The notes under the pieces: model-generated
The model's input: the letters and a program-made list of their open reading frames with translations, nothing else
What the model was told of the DNA's origin: nothing
The model's database searches: none
Made by a program: the position numbers and the translations under genes
Source of the DNA: CAYUIG01 sp964444685
Lineage (GTDB): Bacteria > Gemmatimonadota > Gemmatimonadetes > Longimicrobiales > RSA9
Assembly (NCBI GenBank): GCA_964444685.1
Contig: CAYUIG010000007.1
Coordinates: 1-64,000, forward strand
DNA: 64,000 nucleotides
Direction: 5' to 3'
Shown here: piece after piece, positions 53,020 to 62,954 of the stretch
Position numbering within the stretch: position 1 is the first letter of the stretch
Layout: each line of letters begins with the position of its first letter

Positions 53020-53649
53020 TCAGCCCTCGCTGATGCGGAACGGCCGGCTGCGCGCCTCTTCCCGCCGCGACGGCAGTCCCAGCAGACGGATGAGCAGCCG
53101 GCGCGCGCCGGTACCGATCGCACCGGTGATGGAGCGGTCGCCCGTGACCGCCGGCTGGAGCTCGCCCTGGAGCCAGCGCTCGAGCTCTTCCAGATCGGAA
53201 ACCGACAGCGTCTCGATGTCGAGTACGGCCGAGTAGTAGTAGCGGCCGGGACGCGACGCCCTGAGCTGGAGCCGGTACTCCGCTTCGATCGCGGCGCGGC
53301 TCGTGGACCACGTCGAGAAGAAGCGCGCGCGTGCGTTCGTACGCGGCCGCACGATGTACTGGCGGTCAAGCGGATCGAACACGACCACGGTGCTCCACGA
53401 CTCGGTCCCAACCAGGTCGTCGATCCAGCCGTCGCGCCAGAGTTCGACGCGCACACGCAGCCGCAGCGGCAGCCCGCCGCGCACAGCTTCCTCGAGCTCT
53501 CGGTCGTCGAGCACGGGACCGATGCGCAGCCACGGTTCGCCTGTCTCGCTGCTGACACCGACCGTGAGCGAACGCGCCTGACCACTCACGGCGCCCGGCG
53601 CGAGCGCCACGAAGGCCACCGCGAGGAGCCACCGGCCCGCGCGCACCAC
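53020..53649 (-). CDS. DUF4390 exported protein
   Basis: This 209-residue protein has a signal peptide (VRAGRWLLAVAFVALAPGAVSGQ) and the DUF4390 pattern: RELEEAVRGGLPLRLRVRVELWR, RQYIVRPR, ARFFSTWSTSRAAIEAEYRLQL and YYYSAVLDIETLSVSDLEELERWL. DUF4390 genes commonly sit beside NtrY/NtrX-type two-component genes in other bacteria, and the same association occurs here. The function is unknown, and periplasmic location is inferred. GTG 53649 starts two bases after the barrel-protein stop, so translation is coupled. Confidence 0.85.
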   Translation of the reverse strand: MVRAGRWLLAVAFVALAPGAVSGQARSLTVGVSSETGEPWLRIGPVLDDRELEEAVRGGLPLRLRVRVELWRDGWIDDLVGTESWSTVVVFDPLDRQYIVRPRTNARARFFSTWSTSRAAIEAEYRLQLRASRPGRYYYSAVLDIETLSVSDLEELERWLQGELQPAVTGDRSITGAIGTGARRLLIRLLGLPSRREEARSRPFRISEG

Positions 53650-53651
53650 GT

Positions 53652-55315
53652 TCAAAACCGGCGGCCCAGCCGGACGAAGAAGTTGACGCCGTCCGCGCCG
53701 GCGGAAACGGGGAATGCCCAGTAGAGGCCGACGCCGCCGAGCCGGACGCCGACACCTGCATCGGCCGCGAAGTCGCTCTGTCCGCCGCGCCGTCCGTCGC
53801 GCGACTCCGGTTCCGTCCACGCGCGGCCGGCATCGAAGAATGCGACCCAGCGCACCGCATGTCCCGTATGCAATCCGAGTCGCTCGGTGAGGCGGCGTGC
53901 GAACGGGAACCCCGCCTGATACTCGAGCTGCACGAGCGCCATGCGATCGCAGCCATAGAACGGATGGTACGCAGAGCCGCGCGCGATGATCTGTTCGCGG
54001 CGCGCGCCGCAGTCGAACTCGAAACGGTCGTATCCCGGCAGCGAGCCCTCGCCGCCCAGCGCGTGCTGCCGCTGCGCCGGGAGTCGACCGCCATCGAGTG
54101 AACCCGCCGCGAGCAGACGCACGGCAAGGAACGAGTACGGCGTGAAGCGCGCATAGCGGCGGATGTCGAGCAGCGCAGCCGAGAACGATTCCTCCGCGGG
54201 CCGGGCCGGCAGCACATCCTCCTGCTCGAAGTCGGCCGCGACCGGACGCGCGAGCGAACCGCCGAGCCCGACCTCGAGCTCGCCGCGGATCAGCCAGCCG
54301 GCGGACGGATCGCGCGATTCGTTGCGCGTGTCGTACACGCCCGCCGCGAACGCCGAGTGCAGCCGTCCCTCATCGATCAGCGGCTGCGGACGCCACGGCC
54401 CTTCACCGAACACGGCCGGCGGGTCCTCGACGGGGGCGGAGCGATGCAGTTCGTTGCGGTAGCCCACGGTCATGCGCGCCGACGACCACGGCCGGCCCGT
54501 GACGTACGCGGACCAGCCTTCGCGCTCGTAGTGATCGCGATGATCGATGTGGAGCAGCACGGTCGCGAGCGAGTTCTCGCGATCCGTCAGACCCCAGTCC
54601 TCGACCGCCGCGAATTCGGAGTACCAGCTCAGGCCTGCGCGGATGGTGCCGCGCCCACCGAAGTGCTGCTCCGCCTTCAGCGCCCAGCCGATGTCGTTCT
54701 CATCGGGGTCGAGACCACCGACCGTGCGATAGATGGCGAGCGCCTCGAGCACGGTGGGATTGCTGTGGCCGAGCCGGACGCGCGGCCCCGCAGAGACCGG
54801 CAGCCCTTCGGTGCGGTTGTAGCCGCCGCGCACCGCCACGACGAGGTCCGTGCGCCCGAAATCGAACTCACGGCCGGCGACGAACTCCGCCGCAGCGTCC
54901 GGTGGCTCGCGTTCGATGATGTCGCCCGAACGGGTGTAGCGCAGCGCTTCGCGGTAGTGCACGAGGCGTCCGCCGACACGCGCTTCCGGCGCGAGCGTCA
55001 GCGTGCCGCCGAGCGCGATCACGTTTCCCGTGACCTGCGCGCCGGCGCCGAGGGTGAGATCGCCGTTGATGACGACGAGCGACCCGTCGATGCGGCCCGC
55101 GAGCACGACCGGCCCGCCCAGCACACCGACGTTCCCCGTGATCGACCCGCCCGCCGCCAGCGTGGCGTCACCCGCCAGCCGGATCGTTTCGGCTTCGTTG
55201 TACAGCGCGACCGCGCGCTCCGCGACCGAGTCGGGCAACGGCGAAAGCGGATCCGGCTCCTGCGCCGCCGCAGCGCGCACACACATCAACGCCATCGCAA
55301 CGACGAAGATGCGCT

Positions 55316-55319
<4 letters not shown>
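53652..55319 (-). CDS. Omp85/BamA-like barrel with an N-terminal bactofilin-like beta-helix
   Basis: This is a 555-residue outer-membrane protein with a signal peptide (MKRIFVVAMALMCVRAAAAQ). Residues about 45-120 are a run of short repeats (GDATLAAGGSITGNVGVLGGPVVL, GSLVVINGDLTLGAGAQVTG) resembling polymer-forming bactofilin beta-helix strands. Residues about 180-555 are a BamA/Omp85-type 16-strand barrel, with the lid motif ALGGEGSLPGYDRFEF and the terminal aromatic strand VNFFVRLGRRF. No POTRA repeats are visible. Function is unknown; surface display or autotransport of the helix is possible. The ATG overlaps the regulator stop (ATGA), so it lies in the same operon as the kinase and regulator. 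Confidence 0.78.
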
Positions 55320-56641
<1,322 letters not shown>

Positions 56642-56653
56642 GTCGCGCGCTCC

Positions 56654-57373
56654 TCAGCGCACCACGACCTCGGCCACGATCGGCCCGCCCGGCCGGTCCA
56701 GCACGCGCGCCGTGTTGCAGTCCAGCCGTACCTCAGGGCCGTAGAAGAGACGGACATCCATGCGCGGCGCGGGCGAGCGAGCGCGGCCGGCGTCCGTGCA
56801 CTCCCACGCGTTGCCGAACGCCGCGCGCAGCAGAACCACCACGCTGTCGCGCACCGCGGGCGCAGGCGCGGTGACGCCGAGCAGCACTGCGGCATCGGCA
56901 CCCACGTCGGTCGCGATGTAGGACAACAGCGTGCGCACGGACTCGCGCAGGTCGACACCGTCCGTGATCTCGAGCAGCATGAGATCGAGCACACGATTCT
57001 CGTCCACCTTGTACAACGCATCCTGGAGATGCAGCCGTCCGCCGCTCGGTGTGCCCAGCACAAGTGCGGTGTCACCCAGGAGCTCGAGGTTCGTGAGGAA
57101 CGCGAGCGAGTACGAGCCCGTGCGACCCGGCCCGCTCAACCCGAGCCCCGTTCCTTCGGCCACTGCCTCGAACCAGCTCGCCTCTGCACGGTTCGCGACC
57201 AGCACCACGTTCGCGCCCGACTCCGTGATCTGCGTCACGGCCTGGGCCGCCGGCACATCGATCGCCGGCAGCGCGAGTGCGGTGTACTGCTGCGGGCCCG
57301 GCCCGCCCAGCCGCACACCACAGCCACCCATCACGAGAACCGCCGCGACGGCGGCCCAGCTGCTTCGCATCAT
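56654..57373 (-). CDS. lipoprotein of unknown function in a two-component operon
   Basis: This 239-residue protein has a lipoprotein signal (MMRSSWAAVAAVLVMGGCG). The mature part contains LALPAIDVPAAQAVTQI, RTGSYSLAFLTNLELLGDTALVLG and a C-terminal MDVRLFYGPEVRLDC. Two late cysteines could pair. I do not recognise a family. It lies between the kinase and the regulator with overlaps at both ends (ATGA with the kinase stop, and 12 bases to the regulator). An accessory envelope role for the signal pathway is likely but inferred. Confidence 0.7.
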   Translation of the reverse strand: MMRSSWAAVAAVLVMGGCGVRLGGPGPQQYTALALPAIDVPAAQAVTQITESGANVVLVANRAEASWFEAVAEGTGLGLSGPGRTGSYSLAFLTNLELLGDTALVLGTPSGGRLHLQDALYKVDENRVLDLMLLEITDGVDLRESVRTLLSYIATDVGADAAVLLGVTAPAPAVRDSVVVLLRAAFGNAWECTDAGRARSPAPRMDVRLFYGPEVRLDCNTARVLDRPGGPIVAEVVVR

Positions 57374-58632
57374 TCGCCTCCTCGCTCCCGCATCCGCGGC
57401 AGCCGCACCACGAACTCGGCGCCTCCGCCGTCACGGTCGCGCGCGGACACGGTACCGCCGTGCGCCGCCACGACCTGCCGCACCACTGCCAGGCCCAGCC
57501 CCGTGCCGCCCGGCTTCAGCGTAAAGTCCGGCTCGAAGATCCGGTCCGCCACCCCTGCGGGAAGACCCGGACCCGTATCACTCACGATCACTTCAATGCC
57601 GTCGCCGACATCCACGACCCGCACCTCGATCCGTCCTCCCCGCGCACGCAATGCATCCACCGCGTTGCGCACGAGGTTCCGGAACACGCGCACGAGCGCT
57701 TCGTAGTCGCCTTCCACGAGCGCGGGCGCAGACGCATCGATCACAGTGTCGATGCCGGGCGGGACATCACTCGCCATCAGCCCACGCACCAGCTCCGTCA
57801 GGTCCACTTCACTCGGCCGCACCGGTGCCGGGCTTCCGAGCAGCGCGAACTGCTTCGCCAGCTCGTCGAGGCGCGACGTTTCCTCCTCCAGCACCTGCAG
57901 CGCCTCTTCCACGTCGGCGTCCGAACCGCCGAGCCGTCCGAGGCGATGCGTGGCGAGTCGCATCGGTGTGAGCGGATTGCGCATCTCGTGCGCGACGCGT
58001 CGCGCCATCTCGCCCCATGACCGCGTACGCTCCGCCTCCAGCTCGCGTTCCCGCGCGGCCCGCAGCTCCGAGGATGCCGCGCGCATCGCACTGCGCAGCG
58101 ACGCGAACTCCGATGCCTCCCGTCGCTCCCGTCCGCGCGGGTCGGGCAGCGGCTCGCCGCGCGCGAGCAGTCCGGACCACACCACCAGCTCCCGGATCGG
58201 GCGCGCGAGACCGCGGGCGAGGTGACGCGCCGCGGCGAGTGCGAGCACCGCCAGTGCGATCGCACCCGCCAGCGCGAGGTACGGCAGTGCACCGGCAATG
58301 CGCTCCCCCACGAACTGCCACCGGCTCGCCTGCGTCAGCGATTCGGAGAGCGCGTTTCTGTGACCGGCCACAGCCTCCCGCAGCGCAGGGTCCGTGACGC
58401 CCGCCGAGTCGATGGCCTCGAAGAGCTGCCGCCCCGACTCCCCGACCTCGCCCCATGGCCCCAGTGTGCCGAACCAGTGCAGCGAGCGGTCCGCAAGGCC
58501 CAGCGCGACCAGCACGATCAGCAGCCCGGGCACCAGCGCGAACGCCAGCAGCCAGCCGAAGAGCCGCCGCTCCAGCCGGCGCGCACGGCCGCCCTTACGA
58601 GATGCTTGCTTCGAAGCCTGCTCCGATGCCAT
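57370..58632 (-). CDS. NtrY-like sensor histidine kinase
   Basis: This is a 420-residue inner-membrane kinase. Two helices (about 24-47 and 113-136) flank a 65-residue periplasmic segment. HAMP follows, then HisKA with the phosphoacceptor in MARRVAHEMRNPLTPMRLA (about His215). The ATPase has NLVRNAVDALRARGG, VSDTGPGLPAGVADRIF and GGTGLGLAVVRQVVAAHGG. The phosphoacceptor-box wording is that of NtrY/NtrB kinases working with sigma-54 regulators, matching the regulator encoded two genes downstream. It heads the kinase-lipoprotein-regulator-barrel-DUF4390 chain. Confidence 0.9.
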   Translation of the reverse strand: MASEQASKQASRKGGRARRLERRLFGWLLAFALVPGLLIVLVALGLADRSLHWFGTLGPWGEVGESGRQLFEAIDSAGVTDPALREAVAGHRNALSESLTQASRWQFVGERIAGALPYLALAGAIALAVLALAAARHLARGLARPIRELVVWSGLLARGEPLPDPRGRERREASEFASLRSAMRAASSELRAARERELEAERTRSWGEMARRVAHEMRNPLTPMRLATHRLGRLGGSDADVEEALQVLEEETSRLDELAKQFALLGSPAPVRPSEVDLTELVRGLMASDVPPGIDTVIDASAPALVEGDYEALVRVFRNLVRNAVDALRARGGRIEVRVVDVGDGIEVIVSDTGPGLPAGVADRIFEPDFTLKPGGTGLGLAVVRQVVAAHGGTVSARDRDGGGAEFVVRLPRMRERGGE

Positions 58633-58810
58633 TCAATGGAAAAGCGCGCGATCGCCGCCGGGATCCTTTCCCGGCCGGTCGTTGTACAGGCAAGGTAGTC
58701 GTTGGCGGAGCCGTTCGCCCGAGCCGCGCCGCGCGCATCTCCCCCGGCAAGTCGCCTTCCCGCGCCATGGCGCGCCTCGTGCCCACTCCGCCGTGCACGG
58801 AGGTACGGAT

Positions 58811-59530
58811 ATGATGGTCGTGCCCAACGTCCGATCTTCTTTCGGCCGCGCCGAGGCCGCCTACGTGGTCTGGCTCCTGAGCCGCGGCTCCGAAGCCGAT
58901 CGCGACCGCCAGGAACAGCGGCTCAACGAAGAAGGACTCGACCCGCTGCTCGACGACCCGCGCACCTTCAACGCGGTCATGGCCGGGTCCACGTTCAGCG
59001 GCGCGCCCGCGCCCCTCGTCTTCTACCTGCTCGTCCGTCACGCCATGCTCGAGGACGGACTCGACGACCGCGTCGTCACCGACTACCTCGCCGCACTCCT
59101 GCTCGCGTTCGGAAAGGAACGACGCGCGTTCACAGTCGACGACGCCGGCAGCGAGCTCGAATATCTCGTCGACATCGTCGCCGCGAGCGACGGCGCCGAA
59201 GGACAGCGCGCCTTCATGCTGCGCGTGCACCTCGGGGAGTTCGCACTCTGGCTGTCCGGCATGTTCCCCGACTACATCGCCCGCCGCGTCCAGCGACGCG
59301 GCGCACCCGGCATCGACTACTACGAGCAGCTCGGGGCCACGGGATTCCGACAGGCCGCACGCTACGCCTACGCCGAGCGACACGGCCTCGACGACCTATA
59401 CATCCGCTGCGCCGACACATTCCCCGCGCTGCGCGTCGCACTCAATCGCATCGCCGACCGGCACCTGTTCCCGGCCACTGGCGATCGCATCGAACGACTG
59501 CTGCGTCAGGTCAGGGACACGTTCCACTGA
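58811..59530 (+). CDS. cytoplasmic helical protein of unknown function
   Basis: This is a 239-residue protein with no signal peptide or membrane helix. Notable stretches are AAYVVWLLSRGSEADRDRQEQRLNEEGLDPLLDDPRTFNAVM, LVFYLLVRHAMLEDGLDDRVVTDYLAALLL, and IDYYEQLGATGFRQAARYAYAERHGLDDLYIRCAD. No domain is recognised. Two ATG codons in tandem (58811, 58814) are preceded by GGAGG at eight bases. It is divergent from the NtrY-like kinase and ends in a strong hairpin, so it forms its own unit. Confidence 0.65.
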   Translation: MMVVPNVRSSFGRAEAAYVVWLLSRGSEADRDRQEQRLNEEGLDPLLDDPRTFNAVMAGSTFSGAPAPLVFYLLVRHAMLEDGLDDRVVTDYLAALLLAFGKERRAFTVDDAGSELEYLVDIVAASDGAEGQRAFMLRVHLGEFALWLSGMFPDYIARRVQRRGAPGIDYYEQLGATGFRQAARYAYAERHGLDDLYIRCADTFPALRVALNRIADRHLFPATGDRIERLLRQVRDTFH

Positions 59531-59541
59531 CATGAACGCAG

Positions 59542-59576
59542 AAGGAGCGGGCCTCCGTGATCGGAGCCCGCTCCTT
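59542..59576. terminator. large hairpin between convergent genes
   Basis: A left arm of 16 bases beginning AAGGAGCGGG and a right arm of 15 bases ending CCCGCTCCTT pair fully apart from one bulged C, around a TGAT loop. It lies 11 bases after the stop of the unknown gene and before the cupredoxin stop, so it is likely a two-way terminator, although no T-tract follows. Confidence 0.6.
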
Positions 59577-59616
59577 CCCCCTCCCGCTCCTTGCGCAGAG
59601 CGGTAGCTGGATCAGC

Positions 59617-60024
59617 TCATTGCACGACGATCGTGCCGCTCATCCCCGCGTGGAGCGTGCACGTGTACGGGAACGTGCCGGCCTGGCTGAATGTGCGCTG
59701 GAACTCGGCGTCGGGCACAATGTTGCCGCTGCTCCACGCGCCGTTCGCCCCCGTCGAGTTGTGCGTGACGCCGTCCTGGTTCCGCCACGTCACCGTCTGC
59801 CCGACGTCGATGTTGAGCAGATTCGGCGAGAAGGCCAGGTTCTGGATGGTCACCACGCGCGCGCCACCGCCGCCACCTCCACCGCCTCCGCCACCTCCTC
59901 CGCCGCCGCCACCACCACCATCGCCGCCGCTCGGACCCGTGCTGTCACCACCGCAGGCGAGAACGCCGGCCGTAAGGCCGAACGCGAGGGCCAGTCGTAA
60001 CGGTCGGAACCACGGTGCTGCCAT
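59617..60024 (-). CDS. cupredoxin (plastocyanin/azurin-like) lipoprotein with a glycine linker
   Basis: This is a 135-residue blue-copper protein for periplasmic electron transfer. A lipobox GVLACGG anchors it to the membrane. A linker of 19 consecutive glycines after GPSGGD leads to the copper domain. The four type-1 ligands are visible: His in GVTHNSTG, then Cys, His and Met in PYTCTLHAGMSG. ATG 60024 follows AAGGAGG at six bases. It could accept electrons from alternative complex III or another donor, but there is no gene linkage to show this. Confidence 0.9.
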   Translation of the reverse strand: MAAPWFRPLRLALAFGLTAGVLACGGDSTGPSGGDGGGGGGGGGGGGGGGGGGGARVVTIQNLAFSPNLLNIDVGQTVTWRNQDGVTHNSTGANGAWSSGNIVPDAEFQRTFSQAGTFPYTCTLHAGMSGTIVVQ

Positions 60025-60214
60025 GTAGCGCCTCCTTGGCTCGGGAAGACCGCGCGATCCGATCGCGCGCGGATGTCCGCTCTGAGACAACGTTTCGGCG
60101 GTACAAGGCCTGACACCCGTTACGAATCGATGGGACGCACCCGCGCCCGCTGAACGATCGTCGCCGCTCCCGGCCTCGCGGTCCGGCCGGGGCAGCCTCG
60201 GCTGCGCCATATGT

Positions 60215-62044
60215 TCACTTGCCGGCGCCGCACCGCGGGCAGGCGCGCCAGCCCTCCTCCAACGCCTGGCCGCAGCCGCACCGGCGACGCAGGGTGTGCG
60301 CGCACATCGGGCAGTAGAGGAAACCGAGACGAACCGGCTCGCGGCAGGCCGGGCAGGCAGCGTTTTCGTCGGCGAGGAGACCGAGGAGCGGTCGGACTTC
60401 CTCGAGCGTCGTCACACCTGCGACGACTTTGCGCCACGCTTCCTGTGCGAGCGTGCGCATGCCGGCTCGCCGCGCGGCTTCGCGCAGTGCATCGGTGGCT
60501 GCGCGTCTCAAAAGGAGCGCACGGATGCGTGTGTCGAGTGTGAGCACTTCGAAGAGGCCGGTGCGTCCGCGGTAACCCTGCTGATCGCAACGTTCGCAGC
60601 CCTTGGCGCGATACACGGCGACTTCGCGCGGTCGGATGCCGAGGTCGCGCAGCTCTGCGGGTGCGGCGACGTCACGCGTGCGGCAGTGCGGACACAGTCG
60701 CCTGGCCAGCCGTTGCGCGATGACGCCCGCGAGCGCCGCCGCGATGAGGTAGTGGGGCGCGCCCATCTCGGCGAGACGCGTGATGGCCGATGGCGCATCG
60801 TTGGTGTGCAACGTAGACAGCACGAGGTGCCCGGTGAGCGCGGCGGCCATCGCGGTCTCAACGGTTTCGCGGTCGCGCAGCTCGCCGACCATGAGAACGT
60901 CCGGATCCTGACGGAGTGCGGCGCGCAGTGCGGTCGCGAAGCCGAGGCCTGCGCGTCGCAGCACCTGCACCTGTGTGAGGCCCGGCAGCCTGTATTCGAC
61001 CGGGTCCTCGAGCGTGAGGACGTGACGGTGCTCGCGGTCGATGGAGGCGAGCGCTGCGTAGAGCGTCGTCGTCTTGCCGCTGCCGGTCGGGCCTGTGACG
61101 AGCACGACGCCATGCGGCCGCTCGAGCATGCGGCGCACACGGTGCAGCAGGAATCCGTCGAGCCCCAGCGAGTCGAGCGACTGCCCCGCATCCGCCGCAT
61201 CGAGGATGCGAATCACGACCTTCTCGCCGCCGTGACAGGGAAGCGTGGAGATGCGCAGGTCGAGGTTGCGTCCCTCGACCTGGAACGCGGCGCGTCCGTC
61301 CTGCGGCCTGCGACGCACCGCGATGTCGAGATCGGCGAGCACCTTGATGCGCGACACCACCGGCCCGGCCGCGTGCGGCGGGAGTGCGAGCAGCTCGCGC
61401 AGCTCACCGTCCACACGCACCCGCACACGCAACCCCTCGCCTGCCGGTTCGACATGCACGTCGCTCGCGCGCCGCTTCACCGCAACGGCCAGGATGTGCT
61501 GGACGAGCGTGATGATGGGCGGTGCCTGCGACGCGCGCCGCAGCGCACCCACCTCATCCTCCTCGCGCGGCCGCGCGTTCGCGGGCAGACGCCCGAGGAT
61601 GTCGCGCACCGCGGCGGGATCGTAGATCACGAGCGCCGCATCGAGCGACGCGGCCGACGCCACCACCGGCTCCACTCGACGTCCGGTGCGGAATCGGATT
61701 GCGTCGATGGCAGCCGCGTCGAGCGGATCCGCCATCGCCACACGTATCCATCCCTCGCCCGTCGCCACCGGGAGCGCGCGCAGCTTCGCGGCGAGAGACC
61801 CGTCGATGAGCTCGACCGCGGCAGGATCCGGCAGCAATGGCGGCGCGATGTACGCGAGCCGCAGTTCCTCCGCGAGCGCTTCCGCTACCGCTTCCGCATC
61901 CGCCCCGCGCCGCACGAGTGCCTCGCCGATCCGCTCGCCCGTGCGACGCTGCTCCTCGAGCGCGGCCGCCAGATCGTCGGGCGACACCGCGCCCTTCGCG
62001 AGCAGCCGCTGCCCCAGCGGCCGTGCTCCCAATCGCAGGTCCAT
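60215..62044 (-). CDS. GspE/PilB-family ATPase with C-terminal zinc ribbons
   Basis: This 609-residue type II secretion / type IV pilus assembly ATPase has an N-terminal GspE_N-like part (about 1-150), then the N2 domain with SDVHVEPAGEGLRVRVRVDGEL, Walker A VTGPTGSGKTTTLYA, the Asp box LTLEDPVEYR, Walker B DPDVLMVGELRD and the His box LSTLHTND. The CxxC pair of the family (CPHCRTRD ... CERCDQQGYRGRTG) is kept. An extra C-terminal 60 residues form two more zinc ribbons (CPACREPVRLGFLYCPMC and CGCGQALEEGWRACPRC), which is unusual. It is isolated from other secretion or pilus genes. Confidence 0.88.
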   Translation of the reverse strand: MDLRLGARPLGQRLLAKGAVSPDDLAAALEEQRRTGERIGEALVRRGADAEAVAEALAEELRLAYIAPPLLPDPAAVELIDGSLAAKLRALPVATGEGWIRVAMADPLDAAAIDAIRFRTGRRVEPVVASAASLDAALVIYDPAAVRDILGRLPANARPREEDEVGALRRASQAPPIITLVQHILAVAVKRRASDVHVEPAGEGLRVRVRVDGELRELLALPPHAAGPVVSRIKVLADLDIAVRRRPQDGRAAFQVEGRNLDLRISTLPCHGGEKVVIRILDAADAGQSLDSLGLDGFLLHRVRRMLERPHGVVLVTGPTGSGKTTTLYAALASIDREHRHVLTLEDPVEYRLPGLTQVQVLRRAGLGFATALRAALRQDPDVLMVGELRDRETVETAMAAALTGHLVLSTLHTNDAPSAITRLAEMGAPHYLIAAALAGVIAQRLARRLCPHCRTRDVAAPAELRDLGIRPREVAVYRAKGCERCDQQGYRGRTGLFEVLTLDTRIRALLLRRAATDALREAARRAGMRTLAQEAWRKVVAGVTTLEEVRPLLGLLADENAACPACREPVRLGFLYCPMCAHTLRRRCGCGQALEEGWRACPRCGAGK

Positions 62045-62114
62045 GCTCCAAGGTCATGGCTTCTGCGGGGCACTCCAATGGCTGGTTGAGACGTTGTGCC
62101 AGGGACAAACACTA

Positions 62115-62234
62115 TTCACCGCAGAGCCGCAGAGGACACAGAGGAACGGAAAGCCCCAGCCCGCGCCGAAAAAAAAAAAAGAAAAAATGGGGTGCGGTGG
62201 TGGGGCTCTGCGCCCTCTGCGGCTCTGCGGTGAA
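62115..62234. repeat. inverted repeat with perfect 21-bp arms and an A-rich core
   Basis: The arms at 62115-62135 and 62214-62234 are exact reverse complements (TTCACCGCAGAGC... and its mirror), and weaker pairing continues inwards. The 78-base core holds a run of 12 A followed by G and six more A. The arm wording (TTCACCGCAGAG with CGCAGAGG) is of a kind scattered as intergenic repeats in environmental genomes. It fills the space between the ATPase start and the first PAP2 stop. Confidence 0.75.
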
Positions 62235-62248
62235 ATATTTTCGTTCGC

Positions 62249-62953
62249 CTAGGACGCGGCGCGCTGATGCACGCGCCGGAACGCCCAGACGAGCCACACG
62301 AGCCAGATCCCTCCGACGATCACACCGGCAATGACATCGGTCGGCCAGTGCACGGAGAGGTAGATGCGCGAGTACGAGTTGAGCACCAGGAACGCACCGA
62401 CGATCCAGTAGCCCCATGTGCCGCGGTCGCAGCGATGGATGAGGTACGCGGCGGTGAAGAGCACACCCATGACCGCGATCGCGTGGCCGCTGGGGAATGC
62501 GGGGAACGCGTGCTGACCGCGTGCCTCGAAGATATCGGGCCGGTCGCGCGGGAATGTGAACTTCAGAGCGGGATTCAGCATCCAGCTTCCCGCCTGCGCT
62601 ACCGCGATGTGCAGCGCCGCGGTCGGGTAGCCGCGTCGCCAGAGCAGCACGGCGAAGAGCGCGACGATGGGGGCGAGGCTGTAGTTGGTGCCGACGAACG
62701 GCAGGCTGAGCATCAGCACGTCGAGCGCGGGGCTCACGGTTTTCTGCGCCGCGGCGAGCATGTCGTGCTCCCACGGCGCACCCGGCCACCAGCCCACGCT
62801 CTGAACCACGAGCGCGAGACCCGCGCCCGCGCCGTACGCGACGATCAAGCCGGCGGCGATCAACAGCCACGGGGTCGCATTCAGCGCGTCGCGGCCCGAC
62901 AGCGCGCCGGGTCGCACGCACCATGCTTCGGGTGGGCTGCCGTTCGTGCTCAT
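62249..62953 (-). CDS. PAP2-family phosphatase
   Basis: This is a 234-residue membrane phosphatase with about six helices. The three phosphatase motifs are KFTFPRDRP, FPSGHAIAV and SRIYLSVHWPTDVIAG, with all catalytic residues present. Members dephosphorylate undecaprenyl pyrophosphate, phosphatidic acid or phosphatidylglycerol phosphate in the membrane. The ATG at 62953 comes one base after the stop of the other PAP2 gene (TGACATG), so the two are coupled. The longer open frame upstream is not used. Confidence 0.88.
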   Translation of the reverse strand: MSTNGSPPEAWCVRPGALSGRDALNATPWLLIAAGLIVAYGAGAGLALVVQSVGWWPGAPWEHDMLAAAQKTVSPALDVLMLSLPFVGTNYSLAPIVALFAVLLWRRGYPTAALHIAVAQAGSWMLNPALKFTFPRDRPDIFEARGQHAFPAFPSGHAIAVMGVLFTAAYLIHRCDRGTWGYWIVGAFLVLNSYSRIYLSVHWPTDVIAGVIVGGIWLVWLVWAFRRVHQRAAS

Positions 62954-62954
62954 G

